64,000 nt of DNA. It comes from Macrocystis pyrifera (Eukaryota > Sar > Phaeophyceae > Laminariales > Laminariaceae). The notes under the pieces are model-generated. The model did not search any database. It saw only the letters and a program-made list of their open reading frames with translations, and was not told the origin of the DNA. The position numbers and the translations under genes were made by a program. Numbering within the stretch: the first letter of the stretch is position 1; each line of letters begins with the position of its first letter. Below, piece by piece: positions 24,985-36,585 of this stretch. Location: positions 14,660,128-14,724,127 of the forward strand of contig JASSKH010000005.1 of assembly GCA_031763025.1 (NCBI GenBank), given 5' to 3'.

Positions 24985-25290
24985 CTTGTTATTCACACAA
25001 AAAAAACAGTTTGTCTATCCGGCCGTCGACATCCAGCACAACCAGTGTCCGCGCCGATTCTTCGATACTGGAGAGATTAAAGGTCTGCGGCCACAAAAAA
25101 TACGCCTGTGGCGAGATACTACAAGGTACATTGCTATGCAGTAGGCAGAGTAGGCAATGCCTGCAGTGCCATCTCATGTACGACAGGAACAACATACTCC
25201 ATGAAAGAGAGGAAACAAAAACCAAAAAGGCAAAGCGAAAGTACGATGATACGGCATTGCACTACCGTGGCACCTACGGTTTAATAAGAG
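24985..25290 (+). repeat. Dispersed repeat family R3, long copy
   Basis: Matches the minus strand of 31200-31432 over most of its length, in blocks such as CCAGTGTCCGCGCCGATTC, GGTCTGCGGCCACA, AGTAGGCAGAGTAGGCA and ACCTACGGTTTAA. One frame gives similar peptides in both copies (for example SRQSRQCLQC and SRKSRQCSG), which may reflect former coding or only shared ancestry. Confidence 0.65.
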
Positions 25291-25361
25291 AGGTTGGTTT
25301 AAGAGAGTTGCCGGTTCAAGAGAGGCCAAAATATTTTGCACACCCCTTCACCCCTCCTTTC

Positions 25362-25450
25362 ACCCTTTTAGGACCACAGTCCCGTTTTGGGGACGGACCA
25401 GTCAAAAGTAGTTTGTCCCCAAACCGGGACTGCAGTCCTAAAGGGGTGAA
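25362..25450. repeat. 89-bp near-perfect palindrome
   Basis: The left arm CCCTTTTAGGACCACAGTCC and the following CGTTTTGGGGAC pair with a right arm GTCCCCAAACCGGGACTGCAGTCCTAAAGGGG around a short AGTCAAAAGTAG centre. It would form a strong hairpin. A diverged relative is at 6758-6832, so it may be a tiny fold-back MITE. Confidence 0.7.
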
Positions 25451-25493
25451 AGCGAAATAATTTTCTCTTGTATCGAACCCAACCCCCCCGCTC

Positions 25494-25892
25494 TTGCAGC
25501 TCAGAGACAAAACTCTCAGTACGTACACCAGAGGTACACCTCACAGCTTCACTGGCTGGAGCACGATGCCTTCCGCACGGTGGGTTCGCTCTGCACACAA
25601 ACGCTGGACCACACGCCGGGCCCTCCGCTCTATACGAACTACAAATGTCGTGCCAGCAGAGGCTACCTTCATGGACCGTGCGGTTTACCGGACGCGCTTT
25701 ACGACAACGACAGGCAGCGCAGACCCAACCCAGGCTTCTATGGATGTGGTGGGAGCATGCTTCGGTATGGAGAACAACAACGACATCATGAGAGCGGTGG
25801 TTGCAGATCTGAAGGATAACCTTTGTAGCACGTTGCTTTCCCGATTTAATTTAGACTCGGATGACGACCAGGCCGATTCTCTTCGGCGGTAG
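25494..25892 (+). CDS. Unidentified 132-codon ORF
   Basis: An open frame with varied composition and an acidic C-terminus (FNLDSDDDQADSLRR) ending in TAG. It contains the segment MDVVGACFGMENNNDIMRAV. The opposite strand is also open over much of the same span, which lowers confidence. No domain recognised, and no clear splice or promoter context. Confidence 0.3.
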   Translation: MQLRDKTLSTYTRGTPHSFTGWSTMPSARWVRSAHKRWTTRRALRSIRTTNVVPAEATFMDRAVYRTRFTTTTGSADPTQASMDVVGACFGMENNNDIMRAVVADLKDNLCSTLLSRFNLDSDDDQADSLRR

Positions 25893-26842
25893 ACAAGGAA
25901 CAGTGCACGCAGGGCGTACTCTCTGTTCGTTCGCCACCGTGCACTGCCGTAGCTAGGCAGTTTCGGAACTCGAAGTAGTAGCGGAGGGGTGTAACATGGC
26001 CGAGGTGTCGTACAATCTTCGTGGGGCCAAGCTGGCCTGGATGAAAGAGGTTGAGTCAAGGAAAACGAAGCAAACTTGCAAAGCAGACCTCGCGCAACGT
26101 TGCAGAAGCTGTCGTATGAGGAGGGATGCAGGTGCTTGAGTTTCGCTAGTAATGAAATTTCGAGTACTACTGTTGTACCGCTGTACTGCTGTATGGCATA
26201 CGCTCCGATGCGGTTTCCATTTCTGTTTCTTTTGTTTTTTGTTGTTGTTGCTTCCGAGATGTGACGCATGCGATGCGCACCCTCTCTGCGTTCTGCTGGC
26301 CGCTATATATGTGTAGGTGTGGGATAACTTTCACGCCACGAAAGATATTCGTGTTCTCGTCTATGGTACGTATCAGCTAACAACAGGAATGGTTGTGGGA
26401 CCTGTGACGCACAATGACAATGTGTAAACAATATAGAATACGCTATTTCAACACCTCGACTAGGGACCAGTACACAAGAGTCCCTTCCACATCTCTCCTG
26501 ATTCCACTCACAGACAATGCGGTATTCTATAGAGCCCATGCATTCGGTTTAACATAGTATTCTATTAAAAAGCAGCACCTTTCTTAAACCCGGTTCTACA
26601 TAATATTTGTCTCAAAACGGATTTGTGTTGTGTATACCGTTCGAATTGCGTTGTGTATTATCTTCTTCTGTGGCTCGGAAGGGAGAGCAACTGGCCGACA
26701 TGTCTACCACATGTCTTTGCTCGTAAAAGCATCTCCCTCCCTTCACTGTCTGGGTTATAGTGTACGAATTCTCGGACGACTGAGACACCCTATTGTCCAA
26801 CACCATTGTACTCCCCCAACAACCGAGGTTCTTCCGAGACTT

Positions 26843-27690
26843 CTACAGTTTGCCCCATACAGTATCTTGACCTGGCTGTCTTTTCGAACCCTTGTCAGTT
26901 ACTAGTTTACGAAACATATGTCCCGCATTATCCCAGGTGTACATCTTATATTCATCGGATTTCTTTTCCGACAATTCACCTCCAGTCGCAAGCGTCGAGG
27001 CACTTCCTATCCTCAAGCGATTGGAGGGCGTGCGCTTTGGGTTACGCGCCACATTTTTAACTACCTCTCTCAGCACTCTCAACGCCTGACCATATCCCCT
27101 CGCTCTTACTCGCCCCCGTGAACGGTATGAGACAAACGGCGCGTGTGCAGGTAGCGCTGCATGGCATAGTAGTAATGCTACCGTAAGAGCAACGGCTCCG
27201 CCACCCTCACCCAGCTCGGAACACGGGCCCCGAACTCGCTCCGTGTACGTACAACGCCGCAACCAACATGTATCTGGTCGCTTTTATTGCCACAGAATCG
27301 CAGCTCAACATGGTCGGCACCACTCGATTGAAGACGCCTTGACTGACTAATACCAGAAAATAATACAATATCACTAAACGTGAGACAATGTGCCGGGTGC
27401 ACCACACCTGAGCCATTAGCAATACATCATCTGACCTGGCGAAGAAAACAAATACCTCATGCCCCCAACGCACTCTACCCCCAAACTCCAGGAAGGTATG
27501 AGTTCAACATATCCCACGGGAAAGGCCCCCAAACCCGTGGGCGTGTTCCCGCCAGTTTAAGGGATCGCGAGATACCTTGCAATACACTCTTGATCAACGG
27601 CGACGGGATCAACAGCTCGATACCAGCGTCGACCAGATGAAAATTGAATCGATAGCAGAGCCTCCCCGCTGTGAGACCCAACCGAACCAG
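26843..27690 (-). pseudogene. Tyrosine-recombinase (DIRS/Crypton-type) fragment
   Basis: Read on the minus strand, 27681-27475 gives a core-binding-like segment (LIKSVLQGISRSLKLAG), then a helical block, then at 27130-26990 the catalytic region: LRIGSASTLATGGELSE resembles the HxLR-IGGA box, and SDEYKMYTWDN resembles the segment with the nucleophilic Tyr. The histidine of HxLR is replaced and the frame changes near 27.26 and 27.47 kb, so it is dead. Family is inferred from motif order. DIRS retrotransposons and Cryptons both carry such enzymes; no reverse transcriptase is visible next to it. Confidence 0.6.
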
Positions 27691-28779
27691 GGAAGCTGAG
27701 CGGAGTCTTCGTCCCTGCGCGAACGTTCAACAGTGCGCCCTCCTGTTTCGCGAGGTGCGACCGGTATTTGTGAATATCGACGTGCGCCAGCCTACCGGCG
27801 TCAATGTAGGCGCCAACCTTCGCCCAGGTGGGAAGCAGCGCTCCATCAAATCGTTCATCCCCGGCGGCTCGTGACAGTTGAATTTTGCGCCGAGAGCTGC
27901 GTCATGAACCTCTGTCTAGACCAATCCTGTATGCTTGCCTTGTGGACCAGCATTTGAATGGCTTGGTGGTTAGCTTCGCCGTGCGACGTTATCACAATGC
28001 ATTCAGCTTGACGTACGGAACGTTGCCCTGCGTTGCTACTCTAACCACTCAACCTGCTGCTCGTACCACCCGACGTGCCGCTCGTCGTGATCGTCTCGGG
28101 ACGCACCGTGTCCTTGAGTCGAAATTAATCCTCTTTTGAGAAACAAATTGACCCCCGCGAACGTGATGCGACACCAGAATCCGTGGTGAGTGCACATTGT
28201 ACTTGGCGGCCTAACTTCGCGGAGGCCATTTCGTCGGCTGTGGGACCAATGGGTGGATCGCCAGAGCCGTATACGCTGAAGTGAACGCACTCTTGGTTAA
28301 TTCCACTTAATCAGCCAATATGGGCGCACACGCATACCATAGTCGTGTATGTACTCCTTTGCTTCGCCGTCGAATTGCTCGATTGTTAACACTGGCTTGT
28401 CCACGAGCTGGTGTTTCAGCGAGAAAGTCATGTGGTCTCAAACAATTTGTTTTTTTTGCTCCCATTTCAAGGGCCATGTACATACAATAATGTACATCCC
28501 TGCATTTCAACCACGCAAGGGATATCCGCGAGAATGCTTGTTGTTCACCCTGTTCACAGAATTGTTGACGCAGCTCAATCATTTCGCAGCTTAAGCATTC
28601 CGTGAAACCGCAATAATACTGCTGTGTCTCATCGTCGTCTCACCGCGACGTCGAGATCACATGTATGCATGTACGTATCCGGGGATATACAGGCTGAATT
28701 TCATTACATATGCCTGATCACATTTTTTCACGGATGACATTTTTTATCGTGCTGTTCCGTTAGGAAGCAATGTGCAAGT

Positions 28780-30760
28780 ATTAATAATCTGCGCTCCATC
28801 ACGACCGCGTGAGAGGTACCAACAAATTCAGTGACGCTGCACAGCTTTTTTAATTGACGCTGTACGTCCTGCTGTGCAACAGCAAAAACAATGCGTTTCT
28901 CAAACGTTTTTGCGCTTCATCGCGGCCGCACGAGAGGTAACCAGCCAGACCATGCAGTGCACTGTAGCCAGCCACATGTTGCGCCATATATATATATATA
29001 TAAAATATCAGTTTTGCCTCGCCGCAACCTGTTGATTGTGCCGCTCACTTTCACCCGACAAAACGCAATTTCTGGCCTTGCGGTCGACTATCTACAAGCA
29101 TCTGCGCTCACGACCTCTCGAGCGTTTCGCTGTGAAGACTATCTCTCACCCAACAATGCGCACGGGGAGTCATTCATTCATTGTGCCCTGTTACATGCTT
29201 GTATTTGCGCTCAAGACCCTTAGAGCCGATCGTTATGTCTGTGAAGATTGTCTTTCACCCAGCAGTCCGCGTATGGAATCACTCAAGTTATTATGCCGCA
29301 TTCTTACATCGTGCATGTACACGTCAATATGAAGTTAATCTGCGCCCCACCGCGAAGCGCGATATGTCCCCTCGGGTCGATAAGTTGGCTGTGAAGACTA
29401 CCTTTCACCCAGCAGTTCGCGTGGGGAATCACTCGTTCACTATGCCACATTGTTATGTCGTGCATATCCACGTCAATACCAAGTATGAGTTTTCAATCTA
29501 CGACCCACCGCGAAGCGCGATATGTCCCCTCGAGTCGATCATTCGCCGGTGAAGACTATGTCTCACCCAGCAATCCGCGTGGGGAAGCACTCGTTCACTA
29601 TGCCACATTGCCATATCGTGCATGTCAACGTCAACTGAATTCTCAATCTCCGCCCCACCGAGAATTACGATAGGTACCGGCAAGACTCCTCCATTGTTTG
29701 GCATGAGCGGCATCTTACCCGTACATTTTTAGTTCTTTGTTTTGCGTCGCCATGCTGCCACGTGTGAACCCAATTGCAGAAATAAGTGTGATAACACGAT
29801 TCACCTTCCAGCAGCAATGTGAAGCGACTTTTGTAATCAATTGCAGACATATTAATAGTCTGCGCCCCATCGTGGACGCGACGGGTATATATCACCGGAG
29901 CAAGAACATTCCGTTGACACACCAACCGCCTCCCGCTGTGATTACTTTTCTCGCTCTGCCGCAACGTGCGATCGAGTTGCGATAATGTCACTCACGGTTC
30001 ACCAACAGCATTTCAACTCGTTTTTCTGTCCTTGCAGGTCTTTGTGGTCGATACACACCAGCACGATATTAACAAGTATCTTCTGACACGGACGACCTGA
30101 TGAACTGCTCCAGGTTATACAAAGATCATCATTCTTTGTGCCATAATACTCGAAATATCATGGTGTATCCACGCCCAGACTACCGAGAGTATCACCGGAC
30201 GCGATCACTCTCTCGATTACAAGTATCGTAGTATCTCTGCCGTCGCTCAAGGGAAAAGGCCGGTAATATCTCGTCGCTGCGATTTGTGATTTGCACGTGC
30301 TTGATCACGAAGTTCACGCTGCTGTTCGCCCGCTTTTTGTTTTTACACCTACAACACAACTCGCTTCAGCAATTTCCAAACGCACACGCCCTCGTAAACT
30401 GGCAATAACCTGCGTCCCATGACGATAGCATAAGAGGCACCAGCAAGACTACCCAGTGAGACATTGCACAACCTCTTTTCGATGACCATAATAGTACGCG
30501 ATCCCTCTCCCGAATACGAGTATCGTAATATCTCTGCCTTTGAGTATCGTAGTATATCTTCTCTCAGTATCATGATCTATCTGCCTTCGCTCAAGATGGT
30601 CCGATGATACCTCGTTGCCGCGATTTTTCACTTGGATGTGCTCGATCAGGAGGTTCAAACGTTGCTATTCCCCCGCTATTGTTTTTGCACATATGCAATA
30701 CAACTCGATCAAGCCACTTCCAAACGCACACGCCCTCGGCCTGTAAGCGTCGGGGTTAAA
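28780..30760 (+). repeat. Complex degenerate repeat cluster
   Basis: Two interleaved modules recur: CTGCGCCCCAYCGCGA near 28789, 29340, 29500, 29650, 29862 and 30411, and GTGAAGACTATCTCTCACCCAGCA near 29131, 29240, 29391 and 29551 (steps of 110-160 bp). A further 300-bp block at about 30190-30400 is repeated at about 30490-30745 (CGAGTATCGTAATATCTCTGCC, CCAAACGCACACGCCCTCG). Old tandem or segmental duplication; no coding frame recognised. Confidence 0.7.
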
Positions 30761-31199
30761 GAGACAGACAACTACCCGTTTCTGCACATAATAGCATACC
30801 GGTCGATGCGATGCACGGTACCCACGCTTCCGCGCTCGCTGCATGTGCCACGTATGAAGCGCTCTACCTCCGCACGACGTCCGATGTTGAATCAGAATTC
30901 ACGAAATACCTGATCCAGCGTTAGCGAATACCTGGCCCAGCGAGCGACCGCTGTCCAGGTGCAAGCCACGAGCCCTGTCTGTTCGCGTGTTCGACCAGTC
31001 TGACAGCACCGTTCCGTGCGGTATCCACTTGGTGCTTCCACAAGCGCGATCAACCAAACAGTGCCCACTGCTGCTGGCGAAGTGAGCTACGTACTGCCTA
31101 TACGTATCCAGCCAAAGAATATGAACCACGACGCTTAATTATATCTAGAACAACATACTGCAGATAATTATCACATCGGTTCCCGAACCCTAAACATAT

Positions 31200-31432
31200 T
31201 TTCCTTTGTTGATACGCCGCACCCCTCACTTAAACCGTAGATGCCACTGCACTGTCTACTCTTCCTACTCCACAACAACGTACCTGATAGTACCTTTCTC
31301 AGCGTGGTAGTTTTGAGACCACAGACCTCGTATGTATCTCTCTCAGAATGAATAATCGGCACGGGCACTGGTTGTGCAGGAAGTCGACGAGTAGAAAGGA
31401 CGATTTTGTGTGAAGAACGAAGAACACACACA
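31200..31432 (-). repeat. Dispersed repeat family R3, inverted copy
   Basis: Reverse-complement match to 24985-25290 and, in its first 120 bp, to 18779-18905. Starts with TGTGTGTGTTCTTC on the minus strand. Confidence 0.65.
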
Positions 31433-31579
31433 ACATCAACAAGCCATTGGTTGAGCCGAAGGTGGTGATGGTATATATATATGATACATAGAACTACTTA
31501 CAGATATCTGACTCTCTGAGCGTGCTCGGATGGTGGCAGGCCTCGCGGCCACATCCCTAACATCTCAGACCTCCCACTT

Positions 31580-32097
31580 GTAAATCGCCTCCTTTTATTA
31601 CTTGCCGGACCTTTCCAGCGGGTCTTTGTTTTCTGCATTTCTCTTTGCACTTTCAGTCCTTTTTTGCTTCTTTCTGCTTTCGCTTCGTGTACGTGCGTGT
31701 ACTCCGAACACGGCACCGCAGGCGAGCGCGGAACCGTCGCGGGTGTTAGCGAGTGCAAGCATGAATGGGTTCTGCCTCGCCTCCTGGTGTGGTTCCGGTT
31801 GTACTATGTACGAGTATATAAGGGTCGTTTTGATAAGCAAAATAAAGTTCAAGCGGAGCTTATTTTTGCGACCACTCTGAAATTCACCAAGAGAACCACG
31901 CAGTCTTAGCACCAACATTGTCGAGCTGGCGAACGAGGTCCACGGTGAGCACCGGGCTTCACGCGAGGCGGGCGACGGGGTTCACTGTGGAAGAAAGGGA
32001 GGAAATCTTTACCCGGACCGAATCGGTGGCGAGATGGTCGCCAGAGGGGCGGGCGGCGTATGAGGCTGAGAGAGAAGCTCTGCTGTTTGATTTTTGA
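31580..32097 (+). mobile_element. LTR 3' part, leader and start of gag
   Basis: The TATA box TATATAAG (31816-31823) and AATAAA signal (31842-31847) are followed by CTTAGCA ending an apparent LTR near 31911. A leader (CCAACATTGTCGAGCTGGCGAACGAG) follows, then an open frame ending at 32097 that reads FTVEEREEIFTRTESVARWS, a plausible gag start. After the stop the sequence turns T-rich and nothing of pol follows. This looks like the 5' end of an LTR retrotransposon truncated early in gag. The left LTR edge is not certain. Confidence 0.5.
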
Positions 32098-32099
32098 TT

Positions 32100-33320
32100 T
32101 TTTTTATTTTTCACCGATGTAAGGTGCTCCAATCAGGCAGGAAATCGTTGCACGAGAGGAGACGGGGATTTTTTTTTCTTTTCCAAATTTTCGGTTTAAT
32201 CTTCATTGTTTTGGCGGTGCTGCTGTGCCGTGCTGTACTTTCGCTTCCGTACACATAGAGCATACCAAGTATCAAACTAAGAAAATAAGTACCCTACCTG
32301 GGGTATGTACGTACGTACAACATGTGAGTGAGCGTAGTGGAAAACCGTCCACGACACGAAGCGTATGTGGCGTCCGAGCTGTTTTCTCTTGAAGGAACAT
32401 GGCGGCGGAACTCTCGGCAATAGACCACTTGCAATAAGACCGAAAAAAAAAAAAAACGCTCTGGGGGGGAAGCGATTTCTAGGTATGAAAAGCCGAATAG
32501 TTTAGATGAAACAGGATGAATCAACAATAATATTAATATCCAGTTTCCTCCGTCTTGTTTTTTTGGGAAATAGGGCTGGCATGTGGCATGCCAAAGCACA
32601 GCAGTACGAGGCTCTGGTGTACGGCAGAGCTCTTGACCAACACTGCGAGGGTATCACGGCGGCATCCCCGCCTGCTTCTGTAGTTTACTAGCATGCTAGG
32701 ACGATGTCCTCGTGGCGTTGTTTGATTTGTTATTTGCTGTAGCTCCGAGTACTACTGCTGTGCTGCTGCTGTATGTAGTAGAAGCTCACAGCCCAGCTTT
32801 GTGCCCGTACCTTTATTTTTGCCATATACTAAACTCGCACGAGAACTGGCTGTTGTACAGCAGCAGCAGTACATTTTTTGTTGTTAACTCGATGCTCGTT
32901 CGCAGTATCGCATTCACCAACGAGCTTGCCGGGTCTCGATTCGGCGGCGTGCGACTGGTGAAGCGTCGATGCGCACAAAGATCGCCGGTGGCAGCGCGAA
33001 GTGCGTCGGTGGAGTCGCTGTTGTTGAGTGACTTTCCAAGATGGTGATAGAGGATGTGGCTGCACAAGGATGTGTTGTGTCTTCTTCATGTCTGCTTGGA
33101 TTTTTTCGTGCGTGTTCGCCGTCTATTTCTGCTCCCTCCTGCCAGGCCTGTGTGACAGGTCATCATCCCTACATGCATTCCGGTTAGCGATAGTGCCTGC
33201 TGTTTCCAGCCGCGGAACACCACAACAAGTTGATGAGCGATGTTGCGTCGGCGACCTCGTGCTACTACTGCACTGCTGTAGTAGTAGACATGAGGTGCTC
33301 GTGGCGCGCGACCTGGTGCG
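32100..33320. other. Unassigned intronic region
   Basis: T-rich stretches at 32095-32190, an A14 run near 32443 and CTGCTG-type microrepeats around 32755-32870 and 33260. No gene recognised. Confidence 0.4.
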
Positions 33321-33325
33321 AGTTG

Positions 33326-34760
33326 TTGAAAGGTGCTGCTGCTGTTGTAATAGTAAATAAAGTTCAGGTCATCCTTGTTATTTTTTTCAACTTTCTGCTC
33401 CACACCCTTTTTTTGTGTCACTTTGGTACCAGATTACGGGGCCATCACAGAACCTTGAGCAAAACTAGAGGGACGAGGAGCCGTGACCTTGACCTGTCTT
33501 TTCTATGGTGGACTCCGACGGCGCACACATCAACAAATGCTCGTACCGTCGTGTCCGGGGCTAGAGGCAAAAATAGTTTATCGCCGATAGCCTGCTCCAA
33601 GTCCTTGCACAACAACCCACACACAGGCATACGAGTAGACTATGGAATCCTGCTCGTATTTTTAATAGACTACGTCATTCAGCTGTGAGTTTTTCCAACT
33701 TTCTGCAAGCTTTCTGCTCCACACCATTTTTTTGTGTCACTTTGGTACCATATTACGGGGCCATCACAGAACCTTGAGCAAAACTAGAGGGATGAGGAGC
33801 CGTGACCTTGACCTGTCTTTCCTATGGTGGACTCCCACGGCGCACACATCAACAAATGCTCGTACCGTCGTGTCCGGGGCTAGAGGCAAAAATAGTTTAT
33901 CGCCGATAGCCTGCTCCAAGTCCATGCACAACAAGCACACAGAGAGCAACAAGCACACAGAGAGGTAGACGAATAGTTTAACTGCTCTAGTACTGATTGG
34001 CTGGTCAGTTGAATCGGTGGGATCAGGGAATCATGGTCGCAATTTGCAAGGCAGCAGTTGATTGACTGGTCAGTTGAATCGGTGCGATCAGGGAATCATG
34101 GTCGCAATGAGCAAGGCAGCAGTTAGACTATTCGTCTACCTGACTGTGTGCTTGTTGTGCATGGACTTGGAGCAGGCTATCGGCGATAAACTATTTTTGC
34201 CTCTAGCCCCGGACACGACGGTACGAGCATTTGTTGATGTGTGCGCCGTGGGACTACACCATAGGAAAGACAGGTCAAGGTCACGGCTCCTCGTCCCTCT
34301 GGTTTTGCTCAAGGTTCTGTGATGGCCCCGTAATATGGTACCAAAGTGACACAAAAAAATGGTGTGGAGCAGAAAGTTTGCAGAAAGTTGGAAAAACTCA
34401 CAGCTGAATGACGTAGTCTATTAAAAATACGAGCACGATTCCATAGTCTATTCGTATGCCTGTGTGTGGGTTGTTGTGCAAGGACTTGGAGCAGGCTACC
34501 GGCGATAAACTATTTTTGCCTCTAGCCCCGGACACGACGGTACGAGCATTTGTTGATGTGTGCGCCGTCGGAGTCCACCATAGAAAAGACAGGTCAAGGT
34601 CACGGCTCCTCGTCCTTCTAGTTTTGCTCAAGGTTCTGTGATGGCCCCGTAATCTGGTACCAAAGTGACACAAAAAAATGGTGTGGAGCAGAAAGTTGAA
34701 AAAAACAACAAAGATGACCTGAACTTTATTTACTATTACAACAGCAGCAGCACCTTTCAA
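33326..34760. mobile_element. 1.4-kb fold-back element with duplicated arms
   Basis: Arms 33326-33977 and 34128-34760 are inverted copies (outer end TTGAAAGGTGCTGCTGCTG and its complement). Each arm holds two direct copies of a block of about 250 bp, so the block occurs four times. The loop holds two 65-bp direct repeats (starting 33994 and 34059: TGATTGGCTGGTCAGTTGAA type). In each block the arm-inward strand keeps an open frame of about 53-61 codons (core DLEQAIGDKLFLPLAPDTTV) with few changes. The structure resembles foldback transposons. No transposase is present. Confidence 0.85.
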
Positions 34761-35319
34761 GTCACCAGTTTGCAACTACAATTATGAAAAAAAACTATAT
34801 TCAATCATGGACCTCTGTCCGCGTCGCATAATTTGATGTACTTTTCCTTCCTGAGCGAGCGTAGCTGGCGGCGTACGCCGCCCGCGGAGCGAAGCGCCTT
34901 GTATATGCTGATTATTATGATGTGACTACACCTGAACAGTTTTGCCCCGAGAATTAAGTACGGTTCAACTATTATACCAGATACTTAACAACAAAAATAA
35001 CACTTGCCTTATTTTCCCCCTACTTTTCCGGACAGAGTGACACGTCTAACCTATGCTGCGGTAGGGGAGGCACCTATGATATTACTAAGGAACCTCACTT
35101 CATTTTTAGTGCACAAGTAGGAGCTCAATATCTTATCCAAAAACTGGCTTTCGTAAATAGTGCATACTCGTAGTAACCCCACGGCCTACAGCAGTAGGTT
35201 AGATACGAATGCCTGGTAGCAGCCAAAAGGCACCGAGTGGAGGCGGATGCAGTTCGCGCGTTGAGGAGCGACGTCCATAACGAATAAAAAATGCCAAAAA
35301 AAACTTGAAAAAACTGCTT

Positions 35320-35805
35320 GATAAGGCCCATTTTTATCAGAGAGTTTTTATGTCCAGAATTTTCCAAAGATGGAAAAAATGGGAAAAAAACGTAGGTGTC
35401 TGATCAAGATACGGACGCGTTTTGTCACAATTCGTGAAATTCTTCAGAAGTAAAAAATCATGAAGTTAAATTTTACACACGGAAAAAAAGTCAGGAAAAT
35501 CTGGAAGACTACAAAATCGGGCGAAAAAAATATCACAATTATGGGAAAAAAGATATCCATCCGTTAAGAACAATGAAGTTTTTATCCAGATTTTCCAAAC
35601 TTTGGAAGCAATTCGAAAATACGTACCAAGATGCAGAGGCGTTCTGTCACAATTCGAGAGAACTCTTCGGGAGTAAATATATCAAGAAAGTTAAATTTCA
35701 TATACAGTAGTTTGGAAAAAATATCAGGAAAATCTCGAGGATTAAAAAAAAACATGCACGGGAATTGGAAAAAAAAGCTCTCCGATAAGAATCACCCTGA
35801 TATTT
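35320..35805 (+). repeat. A-rich two-unit tandem repeat, about 225-bp period
   Basis: Blocks TTTTATGTCCAGAATTTTCC (35347) and TTTTATCCAGATTTTCC (35581), GTCACAATTCGTGAAATTCTT (35423) and GTCACAATTCGAGAGAACTCTT (35645), and TCAGGAAAATCT (35491 and 35724) show a diverged duplication. Strongly A-rich with many AAAAAA runs. No coding. Confidence 0.65.
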
Positions 35806-35898
35806 ACCCGTGGTAGCAGGCGTCTTCTGCTGCTGTACTGAGGCCTAACATATTTCTGTTTCGTATCGATACCCATCCAAAAAGCCAGTCACGCTTAC

Positions 35899-36017
35899 CC
35901 AGTGCGCATGTGTGTAGACGATGTACTTGAGCTTCGTTCCCTCTGCCAGCATAGCTCTGACTGACTCCGGAAGCCACGAGCTGGTGGGGTACCGCGTGGC
36001 ACTCGATACAAAGCTTC
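35899..36017 (-). CDS. MBL-fold hydrolase exon 2 (first half of HxHxDH motif)
   Basis: 119-bp exon with acceptor CACCAG and donor GTAAGC, residues 129-168. It ends KLKYIVYTHAHW, so the donor lies exactly inside the His-x-His-x-Asp-His metal-binding signature of the metallo-beta-lactamase fold. The matching Asp-His begins exon 3. It enters in phase 1 from exon 1 and leaves in phase 0. Reading through the donor destroys the motif (W-V-S instead of W-D-H), which supports the splice. Confidence 0.75.
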
Positions 36018-36585
36018 CTGGTGAGGGGTACAGAGAACAAGTGCAGCAAGTAAAAAAGGGCATGGCCTGGGTTTTTCTGGTTGTTGGTTGATGCGTTTTT
36101 GGGTTGTTCAGTCACGAATGTAGTTGATCTTATTATTACCTGGTCTGAAACAAGCGTAACGACAGCAGCCTCTGATCTCTTGGTACATCAGACATACAGC
36201 AGTCGTATAGCACCACGGGGGAGGCCGGAAGCCTCGCGCTCGAAGCTGCTCACGGAGTAATAGGCGGAGCCCAGGCCCAAACTACAAGGAGAGCGCGACA
36301 CTGATACTGGGATGGTATGGTAATGGTCGCCGAAGCGCTTTCAGCGAAGGGCCGTGTGCGCGCTGTTACTGTGACTAATAGTTTTTTGTTTTGTTTTGTT
36401 TTTATCCTCCTTGGAGATCTGGGTAAAAAAAGCTTACGCCCAACACACTTTCTTATTTGTGTCATGCATACCGGACCGCAAAAAGCTCGTATTATCAATA
36501 ATAATACCAACACGTACCACGTACGAAATATGGATTGCTTTGTCTGTTGACTTCGTATTAAAAATCGGCGGGAATGAATCCAAAC
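36018..36585 (-). other. Intron 1 of MBL-fold gene
   Basis: 568-bp intron between exons 1 and 2. The donor after GAAG is GTTTGG (weak apart from GT); the acceptor is a good CCTCACCAG. Contains a T-rich stretch when read on the plus strand. Confidence 0.55.

Larger units (their letters stand above)
18543..35898 (-). other. Putative 17.4-kb intron 2 of the MBL-fold gene
   Basis: This interval separates exon 2 from exon 3, which are compatible in phase and in protein motif. It is filled with unrelated repeats: a LINE tail, a tRNA-like sequence, tandem duplications, a tyrosine-recombinase fragment, an LTR with the start of gag, a 1.4-kb fold-back element and A-rich repeats. Either it is one intron enlarged by insertions, or exons 1-2 and 3-7 belong to two separate incomplete gene copies. 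The sequence alone cannot decide. Confidence 0.5.
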
